Below, piece by piece: positions 21,966 to 32,747 of a stretch of 64,000 nucleotides of DNA. The notes under the pieces are model-generated. The model was not told where the DNA came from and did not search any database. It saw only the letters and a list, made by a program, of their open reading frames with translations. The stretch is from Mimachlamys varia. Lineage: Eukaryota > Mollusca > Bivalvia > Pectinida > Pectinidae. How positions within the stretch are numbered: the first letter of the stretch is position 1; each line of letters begins with the position of its first letter. The stretch covers positions 36,314,729 to 36,378,728 of the forward strand of contig OX392533.1 in NCBI GenBank assembly GCA_947623455.1, given 5' to 3'. The translations under genes were made by a program, and so were the position numbers.

Positions 21966-23380
21966 AGTAGGGCCCTCCCAGGGGGAAATATCCCTGTCAA
22001 AAGTAGGGCCCTCCCAGGAGGGGGGGTATCACTGTCAAAAGTAGGGTCCTCCCAGGAGGGGGGTATCACTGTCAAAAGTAGGGCCCTCCCAGGAGGGAGG
22101 TATCACTGTCAAAAGTAGGGCCCTCCCAGGAGGGGGTATCACTGTCAAAAGTAGGGCCCTCCCAGGAGGGGGGTATCACTGTCAAAAGTAGGGCCCTCCC
22201 AGGAGTGGGTATTACTGTCAAAAGTAGGGCCCTCCCAGGAGGGGATGGGTATCACTGTCAAAAGTAGGGCCCTCCCAGGAGGGGGTATCGCTGTCAATAG
22301 TAGGGCCCTCCCAGGAGGGGGTATCACTGTCAAAAGTACGGCCCTCCCAGGAGGGGGGTATCACTGTCAAAAGTAGGGCCCTCCCAGGAGGGGGGTATCA
22401 CTGTCAAAAGTAGGGCCCTCCCAGGAGGGGGTATCACTGTCAATAGTAGGGCCCTCCCAGGAGGGGGGTATCACTGTCAAAAGTAGAGCCCTCCCAGGAG
22501 GGGGGGGGTATCACTGCCAATAGTAGGGCCCTCCCAGGAGGGGGTATCACTGTCAATAGTAGGGCCCTCCCAGGAGGGGGTATCACTGTCAATAGTAGGG
22601 CCCTACCAGGAGGGGGTATCACTGTCAAAAGTAGGGCCCTCCCAGGAGTGGGTATTACTGTCAACAGTAGGGCCCTCCCAGGAGGGGGTATCACTGTCAA
22701 TAGTAGGGCCCTACCAGGAGGGGGTATCACTGTCAAAAGTAGGGCCCTCCCAGGAGGGGGGTATCACTGTCAAAAGTAGGGCCCTCCCAGGAGGGGGGTA
22801 TCACTGTCAATAGTAGGGCCCTTCCAGGAGGGGGGTATCGCTGTCAAAAGTAGGGCCCTCCCAGGAGGGGGTATTACTGTCAAAAGAAGGGCCCTCCCAG
22901 GAGGGGGTATTACTGTCAAAAGTAGGGCCCTCCCAGGAGGGGGTATTACTGTCAAAAGAAGGGCCCTCCCAGGAGGGGGTATTACTGTCAAAAGTAGGGC
23001 CCTCCCAGGAGGGGGTATTACTGTCAAAAGTAGGGCCCTCCCAGGAGGGGGTATCACTGTCAAAAGTAGGGCCCTCCCAGGAGGGGGTATTACTGTCAAA
23101 AGTAGGGCCCTCCCAGGAGGGGGTATTACTGTCAAAAGTAGGGCCCTCCCAGGAGGGAGGTATCACTGTCAAAAGAAGGGCCCTCCCAGGAGGTGGTATT
23201 ACTGTCAAAAGTAGGGCCCTCCCAGGTGGGGGGGTGGGTGATCCCTGTCAATAATAGGTTCATCCCAGGGAGGTATCACTGTCAACAGTAGGGCCCTCCA
23301 AGGTGGGGGGGGGGTGATCCCTGTCAATAATAGGTTCATCCCAGGGGAGGATCACTGTCAATAGTAGGGCCCAGTCTCCA
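21966..23380. repeat. 36-bp hairpin-forming minisatellite (~37 copies)
   Basis: The unit is GTCAAAAGTAGGGCCCTCCC followed by AGGAGGGGGTATCACT, 36 bp with 35-39 bp variants (G-run length varies). Each unit holds the palindromes GGGCCC and CCCTCC-CA-GGAGGG. Because 36 is a multiple of three, two minus-strand frames and one plus-strand frame stay open and give repetitive 'PPPGRALLLTVI' or 'SWEGPTFDSNTP' translations. These are taken to be accidental. The last units (23220-23370) switch to a longer variant with GGTTCATCCC. Confidence 0.95.
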
Positions 23381-25996
23381 ACATTGACATAAACGCTTAT
23401 TGATGTTATATCGCAGTCCAGCGCTTCATTAACGGCCTCTGCAGTAAATAAACAGGCAAAAATTAAGTTAAAGTCTGTGTTTCAAATATCAATCTACTGT
23501 GAGTGTATATATACATGTGCAACTTTGATCACAGAGTCAAATGCAAACTTTATTAGTTGAAAACAAAACAAAACAAAATAAAAACACTATTTCACATATT
23601 GATTGGCCTATATGTATAGAAGTTAAACTGGCAATGGAATGTTCATTGTCAGACAGTTTGTTCGTTTCTCATATATTGTGGTAAGTATTGTATAGTGACC
23701 CTTGTATACGTACCATATCACCAACCCCCTTGCAATACACAGCTCTAATATTCGGCCAAACTCTTTGCAGTTCATTTGTTTCTTTGCAAGAATTATTTAT
23801 AAGATTTGTACGTATTCACCATGTTTTGTCTATGAAAATTAATTAGGACGATTTTGTTTTGCCATGTTCGTGATAGTAACCTACACCTTTGTTATATTTA
23901 TGGAATCAATTTCACTGTCAATCAGTTGCCACCAGAATTAAGATTGCATACCTATTTGATGAAATCGACGATAATTACGAAATTTTATCCTATTATGTTC
24001 TTTTTTTTCTTTCCCTCATTTGCAATCAGATGGCCATCTGCTTGTGACTAATGCTATTAATTTCAAATTCGCTGCGGTCCTGATTGCATCAAATTAGGCT
24101 TCTTTTTGTATTCCGATCTTAATTTGAGCGCATTCATGTACATGATTTTGTATAGAAATCAATTCTATAGTATACACTAGCACAGAAATAATTACACAAA
24201 ATCTATCATTTATAATTTGTCGCTTTATCATTATCATTATTTTTGCTGAATTCTTTTTAATCTGGAGTGTTACAGAAGTCACGATTTGTTTCAAATTTAA
24301 GTCAGGTACATGAAATTAAAACCAATAATGACGACAAGAGATATTTCTGTGGGTCCAGGTGATTGCAAGGATTTTTGTAATTAAAAAAAAAGATAATTGA
24401 AACTGACTACTTAGATATAATGCAAATTAATGTCTGTTTCAATAATTACGATTTCTCTGTCAACTGGAACATGGCCGATAAGTGGAATATTTCTCTAAGT
24501 TGGAAGTGTATGTTTTAATTACGGGGATTTCTCGCCCTAACAGCCAGGCTCGGTAGTCCGAGGATCCTGATTATCACGGCCACCAGATGTCTCCGACTTC
24601 CCCAGCTATCCGCAGTGTTAGTCTAGCTCCGGCAAAGGTTTCTATCTGCTGGCATGCAGCTCCGAAATCTTTTAATATTTCATTATCAATAATTTCTTAT
24701 TTTCCTTATCTTTACCTTGCCGGATACGATGGTTTGAGATGACAGGGTTTTTCACTGACAAGAATGACAGACAATCACATTCAAGAAGTCCAGTATCCTA
24801 TTGAAACATCTGCTCATTCCATCTTCATACAATCTAGGGCATGTATGCTGGCAAAGCATTGTCAGTTTAAAAAATAATTTAACTTCAATTCGAAATTTTC
24901 ATTGTTCTTGAAGCATATAAGATTTATTGTTTTTTTTCCCTCGTGTTCAAATGTATTTTAAACCTATACATTTCATGTAAGCTTATTTGAAGATGTCATT
25001 TGTTTTAATTTTCATTTTTAAACATTTTTATTGTTAAATAATACTTCTTTTTTAAAGATAAGATAACAAGGCACTGAGAATTCTGGTCGTGGTAGAATAC
25101 TCTTTTTTTTTATGAAGATAGTTTTCTAATCACTTTCTCATTTTTAATACTATTAATTTAACATTGTTGCAATTATAAGGGGAAAAAATCTGTTTAAACA
25201 TATTTCCACTTAATGAAATAGAATCTGATATGAAATCTGTAAGTTTAGATAAGCGTCATCCAAAGATCAGAATTGTCCAGTTTTCAATTGTTCAATGTTT
25301 AAATTTCCGTGTTGTAGAAAAATCCATTTTTTGGCCACAGTCACTCTCTAAGTTCTGAACTGGGCATCACAAAAATATAGCTGTATATATAATAAAACAC
25401 ATTTATAACAAAAACACGCTCACAACAAATTCATGGCTATACCGTGGTGCTTTTTCATTCCCGACCAAGCACTGCAGGGTTCGACACTAACACTATAGTC
25501 CGCTATTCGTAGACTAGTGAAAGTCTGCAGGACAAGTAAATATGCTTTGTTGACTAGTTGAAATTTCTGTTTCGTTTTTGTATTTTATTATATATATAGC
25601 TTATTCAAGGAGAGGAAAGGGTACAAAATAAAGCAATCGGGATATACCAAAACTCATTTCATAGCATTTAGATATTAAAACTTTTCGGGGGGGGGGGGAC
25701 TCCTCATACCCACTTCCCTTCAGTGATTGGTTGTTCCTCACTTAGTGACTTGGCTGAGGTCAAAAGGTCAAAGCACTCAGGACTAGTAACAATACCACAG
25801 GACTAGTACCTTAAACATTTTACTAGTCCTTTGGACTGATATACTGAAAAAGTTAGTTTCTAACCCTGAGCACCCTATCATTTTGTATGTTATACACATA
25901 TATTAAACTATGTTTATAATAAACTAATTTCCTTGGGTCCCAATAGGTTCATTATAAACATGTTTTACTGTAGTATAGTTATGATATATATAAACC
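23381..25996. other. AT-rich intergenic DNA
   Basis: A GC-richer island at 24540-24670 (GCTCGGTAGTCCGAGGATCC and following) stands out, but no frame or structure could be assigned. A G11 run is at 25687-25698. An AGGTCA pair (GAGGTCAAAAGGTCAAAG) lies at 25757-25774. Short frames at 23854 and 24094 are not convincing. Confidence 0.4.
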
Positions 25997-26508
25997 AGGG
26001 GCCAGTTGTTCAAAAGGTGATTAGCTTAATCACTATTTAACAACATTTTTTAACCTCTGATAATTCTGTCTTCAAACAAGGTACACTCCTACAATTTTGC
26101 ACATAAATTGACCCTACCACATATTTGATATCTGGAAAGTTGTAACTTATTCTTATATTTTGTTTTCAAGTTACAGGAGAATTAAAATTTGAGCTAATCA
26201 CTGATTAAGCTATTCACTGATTAAGCTATTCATTGATTAAGCTTAGAATCACTGATTAAGCTAATCACTGATTAAGCTAATCACTGATTAAGCTATTCAC
26301 TGATTAAGCTATTCATTGATTAAGCTTAGAATCACTGATTAAGCTATTCATTGATTAAGCTATAATCACTGATTAAGCTAATCACTGATTAAGCTATTCA
26401 TTGATTAAGCTTAGAATCACTGATTAAGCTAATCACTGATTAAGCTATAATCACTGATTAAGCTAATCACTGATTAAGCTATAATCACTCTTTGAACATT
26501 TACTGGGC
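25997..26508. mobile_element. MITE with GGGCCAGTTGTTCAAA ends, copy with internal minisatellite
   Basis: The left end GGGCCAGTTGTTCAAAAGG and the right end CTTTGAACATTTACTGGGCC are inverted. The body (AATTCTGTC, CAATTTTGCAC, GTTACAGGAGAA and so on) aligns with 40729-41326. The right third is replaced by an array of short repeats. The target duplication could not be defined. It is non-coding. Confidence 0.8.
26193..26487. repeat. 16-20 bp minisatellite 'AATCACTGATTAAGCT'
   Basis: About 17 units alternate AATCACTGATTAAGCT, TATTCACTGATTAAGCT and TATTCATTGATTAAGCTTAG. The motif is related to the element's own left-end GTGATTAGCTTAATCAC sequence. Confidence 0.9.
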
Positions 26509-27885
26509 CCAGACTTCTACAATTTCACCTGATGCAAAGTAAAGAGATATTGCAAGATTCAAACATATACAACAAGAAATTTTGTTGGTGAACATGGCTT
26601 TCCTGATTTCAAAGACAATTATTAATCATTTGAAATAATGTTGGTCATAATTAAAAATCTGGAATCACTAGAACTAGGTGTGTGCGTGGTGATATTACGA
26701 ACAGACGTGGCCACATTAAGGCCTGGTTTGAATTGTCTATTATCTCAGATTAAGACATAGAACCTTCCGAATGCCTAGGGACCAAAGAAAATGAGAAATC
26801 ATGGATTTAGCATCTGGTACAAGGAAAATTCATGTTTCTCTCAGGCTTACTAGGAGAAAATGCCCTAAATTGGATTCTGATTAAAAAGAGTGCAAGACGG
26901 CCATATGTCCATATTACACGAGATTAAGTTTCTCTGTCCATTTCTTAATTTTATGCAATATTGGACGTTTTTTTCGGCTGCCTGGTGTTTGAGCCAGATG
27001 CGCGAGTGTTGTATTGTGCGGGTAAATAGTCGGCCATATGGTATAGGGTCTGTTCACCAAACCAATAAAATGGCCCAATATACACTCCAATCCACTTAAC
27101 ACCTGGAAAAATATATTCAACTGTTATGAGGGGAAAAAAAAGAAAGAAATAAACAACACTGATATAGGCTATTGTATCATTAATGTTGACCAAACTGTTT
27201 GAATATTTCAAAGTTATGATTTATTAAAGGAAGTGGGGGGGGGGGGGGTGCTAACTAAGCAGAACCATTAATTGCTTTCTAATTCCGTTAAATAAAAAAT
27301 AAATATGATATAAGACTTCATACATTTTGTTTTAATAAAAAAAAACCAGAATATGGTAATTTATTCTATAATAATTATATACTAGGAGTCCATACCAAAA
27401 TGTCCAGATTTGTCCAGATGTTCGGACAGATGGGTGGTCCGGCTGCTGAAAGTTCCTACAATTGAGATTACAGCTTCACTAGAATATTACAACAGCTTTG
27501 ATTAAATTCGTGTATAGGGCAGAATTCAATTTTCACGGTAAAAATAAGATCTTGACTCTTGGACATATGGTTGAAAATTAAAAATTAGCAGAATAAATGT
27601 TATTATAAAAGTTTTATTAGCTGTGATTTGTATAGCTTCTTTATTGTTATGTAGAAGTCATCAGTTCTGGGTTGGAAGAAATAAGACATATGGGTTAAAT
27701 ATTTAATTGTGTGAAGCAGCTATCAGTTTTAAATCATCTGAGAAGAACAATTATCTTTCAACTCTTTGACAATTACTCATGATTAACAATGAATTTTATT
27801 ATAACAAAAAGAAAAAACGAAAAAAACAAAATTCATCAAAGAAACCAATTTTGAATTCTTTAGTTTTGTCTGTTTCTCAATTTCT
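26509..27885. other. Intergenic DNA, no supported gene
   Basis: Overlapping short frames at 26890-27210 on both strands are not recognisable. There is a G run at 27235-27248. The segment is otherwise AT-rich. Confidence 0.4.
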
Positions 27886-27889
27886 TTAA

Positions 27890-28225
27890 AGGCCAAATAT
27901 ACGTAACTTCAGGAAATTTTTCATGATTCTGAAAAATTCTGAAAAAAATCCAGTTGATAACCATGCAAAAATAAGTCTAAAACAAAGTAAACCTGAGCGG
28001 TAACTAACTTCAACGGCAAGCCGAAGTTAAAAGACAGTTCAAAGTGGACGCATGTTTACAAATACCGAGTTTTAACTGTTGCTGTACCGGTAACCGCATA
28101 AGAAGTCATCTTGAATATTGCTGATATCACTTACCGGTAAACTTAACTAAATCTACAAAAATAAAAAAAGTTAATAGGCTTGATTTTCACTTCAATTTTT
28201 GCCGAATGTTACATATATTGGGCCT
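27890..28225. mobile_element. TTAA-flanked MITE, AGGCCCAATATACGTAAC ends, copy 1
   Basis: The left end AGGCCAAATATACGTAACTT and the right end, reverse complement of AGGCCCAATATATGTAAC, are flanked by TTAA on both sides (TA is also compatible). It aligns with 46792-47176. It is non-coding. Confidence 0.8.
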
Positions 28226-28383
28226 TTAAACTACCAAATTCAATAATAATATATTTCTTTGTTTTCATGTTTATCAATTTTATATGTTTTATGTATACTT
28301 TGGGGCAAAGTTTTAAATAATATCCCTTTTAATTTTCATTTGTCCTAATGAAATGATATTAGTGGACTACGATATCAGCAGTA

Positions 28384-28499
28384 CATTGTACCCTCGTTAT
28401 AACCCACCTTTCATCCACAACATTTATGGCAGAATAACGAGGGTGGCGGTATGCGAGGGTGGCAGTAGATTCGGGTGGCGATAGGTCGAGGTTACACTG
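28384..28499. mobile_element. 116-bp TA-flanked MITE
   Basis: The left end CATTGTACCCTCGTTATAAC and the right end (reverse complement CAGTGTAACCTCGACCTATC) are flanked by TA. Internal GGGTGGCGGTA-type repeats are present. The ends resemble the Tc1/mariner-pogo style. Confidence 0.75.
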
Positions 28500-28549
28500 T
28501 ATACGTTTTACCAACAGTTCCTAGCTGTGATAACCTGGAGTGACCACAT

Positions 28550-29915
28550 CTACATGCTTGAGCCCCCTTGTTCGGAAGTGATATATCTAAAGAGATTGTA
28601 ACCCTCTCTGTGATCCCCTTGTTACTTACACTGTGTTTACAGTATAGTGTCAGCAGACACTGTTACCCCTTTTGTCCGTCTCTTCTGATATTTGTATGAA
28701 CAACTGTCTATCTTATTGTATTTTCCTGCTATATATCCCCTCTGTCTGACAGCCCCCCTCCCTGATACTTGTTTGAACATCTAAGACCAGGAACTGTTAC
28801 CCCTCTAGGGGCCCCCTGCTACTTGTGTGAACATCTGTGTGTTCTGTAGTGGCACCAGGGACTATTAATCCTCTAGGGGCCCCTGATACTTGTGTGAACA
28901 CCTGTGTGTTCTGTAGTAACACCAGAGACTGTTACTCCTCTAGGGGCCCCTGATTCTTGTGTGAACATCTGGGCATTCTATTGTAACACCAGAGACTATT
29001 ACCCCTCTAGGCCCCCCCTGATACTTGTGTAAACATTTGTGTGTTCTATAGTAATACCAGATACTTACCCCTCTAGCCCCCCCCCCCCTGATACTTATGT
29101 GAACACCTGTGTGTTCTGTAGTAACACCAGATACTTACCCCTCTAGGGGCTCCCTGATACTTGTGTGAACATCTGTTTGTTCTGTAGTAACACCAGAGAC
29201 TATTACCCCTCAAGGGGCCCCCTGATACTTGTGTGAACACCTGTGTTTTCTATAGTAACACCAGATACTTACCCCTCTAGGGGCCCTGATACTTGTTTGA
29301 ACATCTGTGTGTTCTGTAGTAACACCAGATACTTACCCCTCTAGGGGCCCCTGATACTTGTGTGAACATCTGTGTGTTCTGTAGTAACACCAGAGACTAT
29401 TGCCCCTCTAGGGGCCCCTGATACTTGTGTGAACACCTGTGTGTTCTGTAGTAACACCAGAGACTATTAACCCTCTAGGGCCCCACTGATACTTGTGTGA
29501 ACACCTGTGTGTTCTGTAGTAACACCAGAGACTATTAACCCTCTAGGGCCCCGCTGATATTTGTGTGAACATCTATATGTTCTATAGTAACACCAGAGAC
29601 TGTTACCCCTCTAGGGGCCCCCTGATACTTGTGTGAACACCTGTGTGTTCTGTAGTAACACCAGAGACTGTTACCCCTCTAGGGGCCCCTGATACTTGTG
29701 TGAACATCTGTGTGTTCTGTAGTAACAACAGATACTTACCCCTCTAGGGGCCCCCTGATATTTGTGTGAACATCTGTTTGTTCTGTAGTAACACCAGAGA
29801 CTATTACCCCTCAAGGGGCCCCCTGATACTTGTGTGAACACCTGTGTGTTCTGTAGTAACACCAGATACTTACCCCTCTAGGGGCCCCTGATACTTGTGT
29901 GAACATCTGTGTTCT
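28550..29915. repeat. 67-bp minisatellite (~17 copies)
   Basis: The unit runs through TGATACTTGTGTGAACACC, TGTGTGTTCTGTAGTAACACC and CCCCTCTAGGGGCCCC, at about 67 bp (for example 29641 to 29708). Copies before 28740 are degenerate. CTCTAGGGGCCCC includes a short palindrome. The repetitive minus-strand frame at 29671-29862 is not taken as a gene. Confidence 0.9.
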
Positions 29916-30129
29916 AGCTAGTCTGTGACAGCTGTTCGTTTATCCATCAATATTGCACAAGACTGCACCATGATACAGCAAGATCACAGACTACTACCTG
30001 TATTTGTGTGTATATATGTATCATACTTATCTATTTGACATTATTTATTCTATTTGTTGAATATTATATCTTGCTTCCTGCCTTTTAAGCCTGCTTTTGT
30101 TACACTGTATTCTCTATGGCATTATGATA

Positions 30130-30332
30130 ACCGTTTAGCGGGAAATTTTAGCGGGGCTTTAATTTAGCGATTTGGCAGGTCCGTACACAGCCAACTTTAT
30201 AATCGTCAATTAAAACCCTAGATTTAAGGGTTATCGCCAAATTTCAACCTGCCAAAATTGTACTTTCAATTTTTATGACCAAATCGCCAAAGTTTATGAC
30301 CGCTAAATTTCCCGAAATTTCCCGCTATACGG
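30130..30332. mobile_element. 203-bp MITE with ACCGTTTAGCGGGAAATTT ends
   Basis: The left end ACCGTTTAGCGGGAAATTT is inverted against the right end (reverse complement ACCGTATAGCGGGAAATTT). TA lies on both sides. The inner part is rich in 'TAGCG' and 'CGCCAAA'. Confidence 0.75.
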
Positions 30333-30474
30333 TATTTACCATGTGACTTTGGTCTTCTGTAAGAATTGTAAAACCTAGCTTTGGAAAAATATTCTTCTTG
30401 TGTTGATAACAATTAACATTCTACCTTAAACTCAACGGCACTGTACCAGTCATGAAACACCTTCACATATCATA

Positions 30475-30855
30475 CGGTAAAAGTGGATTTTTTTGCGGTT
30501 TGGAAATTTTCGCTAATTGCGCTGGAAATAAATGTCCTCGAATAAATCCACAGGCGAACATATTCAACCATACTTAAACTCTGCAGTGTGTGATAGTATC
30601 ATATGTATACAGTGCAAAACAGCATGACTGCAGCGCGAAAATTTCCACATCGCATACAGTTTGGAGGCTGACTAAGCGAAAAGTTCCACAAGCACAAATA
30701 TTGGCTTTTACAGAAATCTGCAAGTTTATTTATTGCATGAGAATCCAGCAGGCAAATCATACAAAAAAAATCTTATTCAATGAATATCCATAGCTTGTTC
30801 CTTAAAACTCATCTCCCAGTTTACTGCGCAGGCGACACATCCACTTTTGTGGAAT
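30475..30855. mobile_element. Possible decayed MITE (ACGGTAAAAGTGGATTTTTT)
   Basis: 'ACGGTAAAAGTGGAT' near 30475 and 'CATCCACTTTTGTGG' near 30838 are inverted. The interior has TTTTGCGG and CGCTAA motifs like the element at 30130. The boundaries are uncertain. Confidence 0.4.
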
Positions 30856-31360
30856 TCTTGCATTGTATTGGAAACATCTTGTTTTCAGAGAACGGTATGA
30901 TAGTGATTGGAAGGCTATAACTTTTGGTATTTCAGTGAGATAGCACTATAAATTTGGAATTGACTGACACCACTCTTGTGAGTGTGATATTTTTGCCTAG
31001 ATATATATATATGTTGCATAAAGTTAAATCTCTGCACACTAGTTCACATCAGACCATCGCAAAAACTATAGGCTATGTAAACTATTAGTTACTGAAAGTG
31101 CAAATAGTTTATCTTGGAAGCTCCATACTAAAGTTCCAGAATATCCTGTCATGTAACAATACCCAAAATTATTAAATCTGTTTGTATCAGGGACAACCAG
31201 AAGTATTGTCATGTAAAATCAAAACCTAAAATCGATAGTTCAGCTAACATGAATAGTTAAAGCAGAAGTTACTTAACATACACATTTTGATAACTTAAAT
31301 TCTATAATTCTAGTATTTCTTGATCTATCTTCTTTTTAATCTTAGCAGTTTAACAATTAG
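30856..31360. other. Intergenic DNA, nothing supported
   Basis: AT-rich sequence with no frame, repeat or RNA-like structure seen. Confidence 0.4.
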
Positions 31361-31465
31361 TGTAACAGGAGAGGAAAAATGCACAGCCAGACCAGGGTTC
31401 GAACCCGGGACCTTCTGAACTCTATAGAAGGACGCTCAACCAATTGAGCTATCTGGTCGCCGACA
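31361..31465 (-). mobile_element. tRNA-like solo-LTR-type element
   Basis: On the minus strand it begins TGTCGGCGACCAG and ends TTTTCCTCTCCTGTTACA. This is the same 3' end as the LTRs at 40813-41190 and the element at 48745-48883. It holds A-box-like TAGCTCAATTGG and B-box GGTTCGAACCC. The flanks are ATTAG and ATTAA, a possible imperfect 5-bp duplication. The anticodon arm is not tRNA-like (oversized loop), so it is not a functional tRNA gene. A plain tRNA-derived SINE is the alternative reading. Confidence 0.65.
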
Positions 31466-31593
31466 ATTAACCCAGTCTAGATATGCTAATGCCCCGACCT
31501 CATCTACTCGATCTCTTGCCCACTTCCCCTAAAATTTCCAACCTAACTCTCATTTGAGTTTTGGTTGATTCCGTTCTTTTTCAACCCGATATA

Positions 31594-31684
31594 TTAACTC
31601 TTTCACCCCTAATATTTCATAATGGACTATTCCAACCTTTGAATTGGAAGAGTTCAAATGTGTTTTCAGGGGTGAATGAATTAA
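31594..31684 (+). mobile_element. 91-bp TTAA hairpin element (reference copy)
   Basis: The ends are TTAACTCTTTCACCCC and GGGGTGAATGAATTAA. The inner arms GACTATTCCAACC and TTGGAAGAGTTC pair around a TTTGAA loop. The whole element folds into one imperfect hairpin with an asymmetric bulge (ATTTCATAAT opposite AAATGTG). It has TTAA at both ends and no coding capacity. Confidence 0.9.
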
Positions 31685-32121
31685 TATGATGGTGTGTCCT
31701 GATCCTTCCCGTTTTGTCTTACTGTGCCCAACCTGCCATCAGATAATACACATTTATTGACCTTGATCTGGAGAAAAATAATCTTTGTTTCCCCAAGATT
31801 AATCTTGTTTTATGAAGACCAAAATGATTTTTGATTAATCAAAGACTCCTATGTTGCTACCACAGGAGCACTAATTGTTTTACAAGTCCAAATTAGAGCG
31901 AAATTACAACTGTACGATATTATTATTAACTCGGGGGAGAATGGAATACATTTTTTGTGCCCTTTATTTTTGTGTCACCCGGAAGGACAACATATTGGGA
32001 TAACTTTGTCAGCGCCATCGTTAGTCGTCGGACATTGCAAGTTGATCAAGGTCACTGTTACTATAAATAGAACTAAGTCCAAACAAAGGTTTCCTAGATG
32101 TGAAAAATACTGTATATGTAT

Positions 32122-32151
32122 TGTATTGCGATCCATATGGATCGTAATACA
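32122..32151. repeat. 30-bp near-perfect palindrome
   Basis: TGTATTGCGATCCAT/ATGGATCGTAATACA is self-complementary except for one pair of positions. Confidence 0.7.
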
Positions 32152-32205
32152 TATTGTATCGTCACATTTACCTTTGCGATACAATGTCACCTCTAGTCTG
32201 ACTGT

Positions 32206-32296
32206 TTAACTCGTTCAACCCTGAAGACACATTTGAACTCTCCCACTTCAAAGGTTGGAATAGTTCATTATAAATTTTCAGGGATGAATAAGTTAA
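32206..32296 (-). mobile_element. 91-bp TTAA hairpin element
   Basis: The arms are TTAACTCGTTCAACCCTGAA and TTCAGGGATGAATAAGTTAA. The core CACTTCAAAGGTTGGAATAG is intact. Confidence 0.88.
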
Positions 32297-32511
32297 TAAC
32301 TGCTCCTCAACCCAAACACGCTTGGTCAGTGTCCCAAAATACCCAGATCAAACTATCCCCACCCTCCTTTCTCCATTCACTGACTAGATTTCTTTGTTTG
32401 ATCAAGTCAAACAATATCCCTACCCATTAAGTTCCGCCATCTTTACTTCACAAATTGCATGATTCTTTGACATAATATTGTAGAAAATTATAAAACATAA
32501 AAAAATCAATC

Positions 32512-32603
32512 TTGATCTCGCCCACCCCTGAAGACAATTTTGAACTCTTCCAACTCAAAGGTTGGAAAAGTGCATTATGAAATTTCAGGGGTGAATGCGT
32601 TAA
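32512..32603 (-). mobile_element. 91-bp TTAA hairpin element
   Basis: The arms CGCCCACCCCTGAAG and TTTCAGGGGTGAATGCGTTAA enclose a CAACTCAAAGGTTGG core. The left terminus has drifted from TTAA. Confidence 0.85.
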
Positions 32604-32654
32604 ATGTCAGGTGATGACAAATTGATTAAGTCACGGTAAGATGTAGTTACGCTT

Positions 32655-32747
32655 GTAAACTCATTTACCCCTGAAGATCTTTTTGAACTCATCCAATTCA
32701 AAGGTTGGAATAGTTCATTTCAAGTTTCAGGGGTGAATGAGCCTTAA
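32655..32747 (-). mobile_element. 91-bp TTAA hairpin element
   Basis: The arms ACTCATTTACCCCTGAAG and TTTCAGGGGTGAATGAG, with the core CCAATTCAAAGGTTGGAATA. It ends near CCTTAA. Confidence 0.85.

Noticed and set aside
22440..23208. Repetitive 'PPPGRALLL' frames, a collagen- or silk-like protein at first sight
   Set aside because: The 36-bp unit keeps several frames open on both strands. Units with 35-39 bp break any frame, and no start context or flanking exon was seen.
28550..29915. CRISPR array
   Set aside because: Whole units repeat without unique spacers, and the rest of the window is animal nuclear DNA. The same reasoning applies to the 36-, 40-, 44- and 47-bp arrays.
31594..31684. 91-bp hairpins as simple deletion derivatives of the piggyBac element
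   Set aside because: They share the TTAA ends but not the CCCTTGTAGTGCT terminal repeat, so parentage cannot be claimed.
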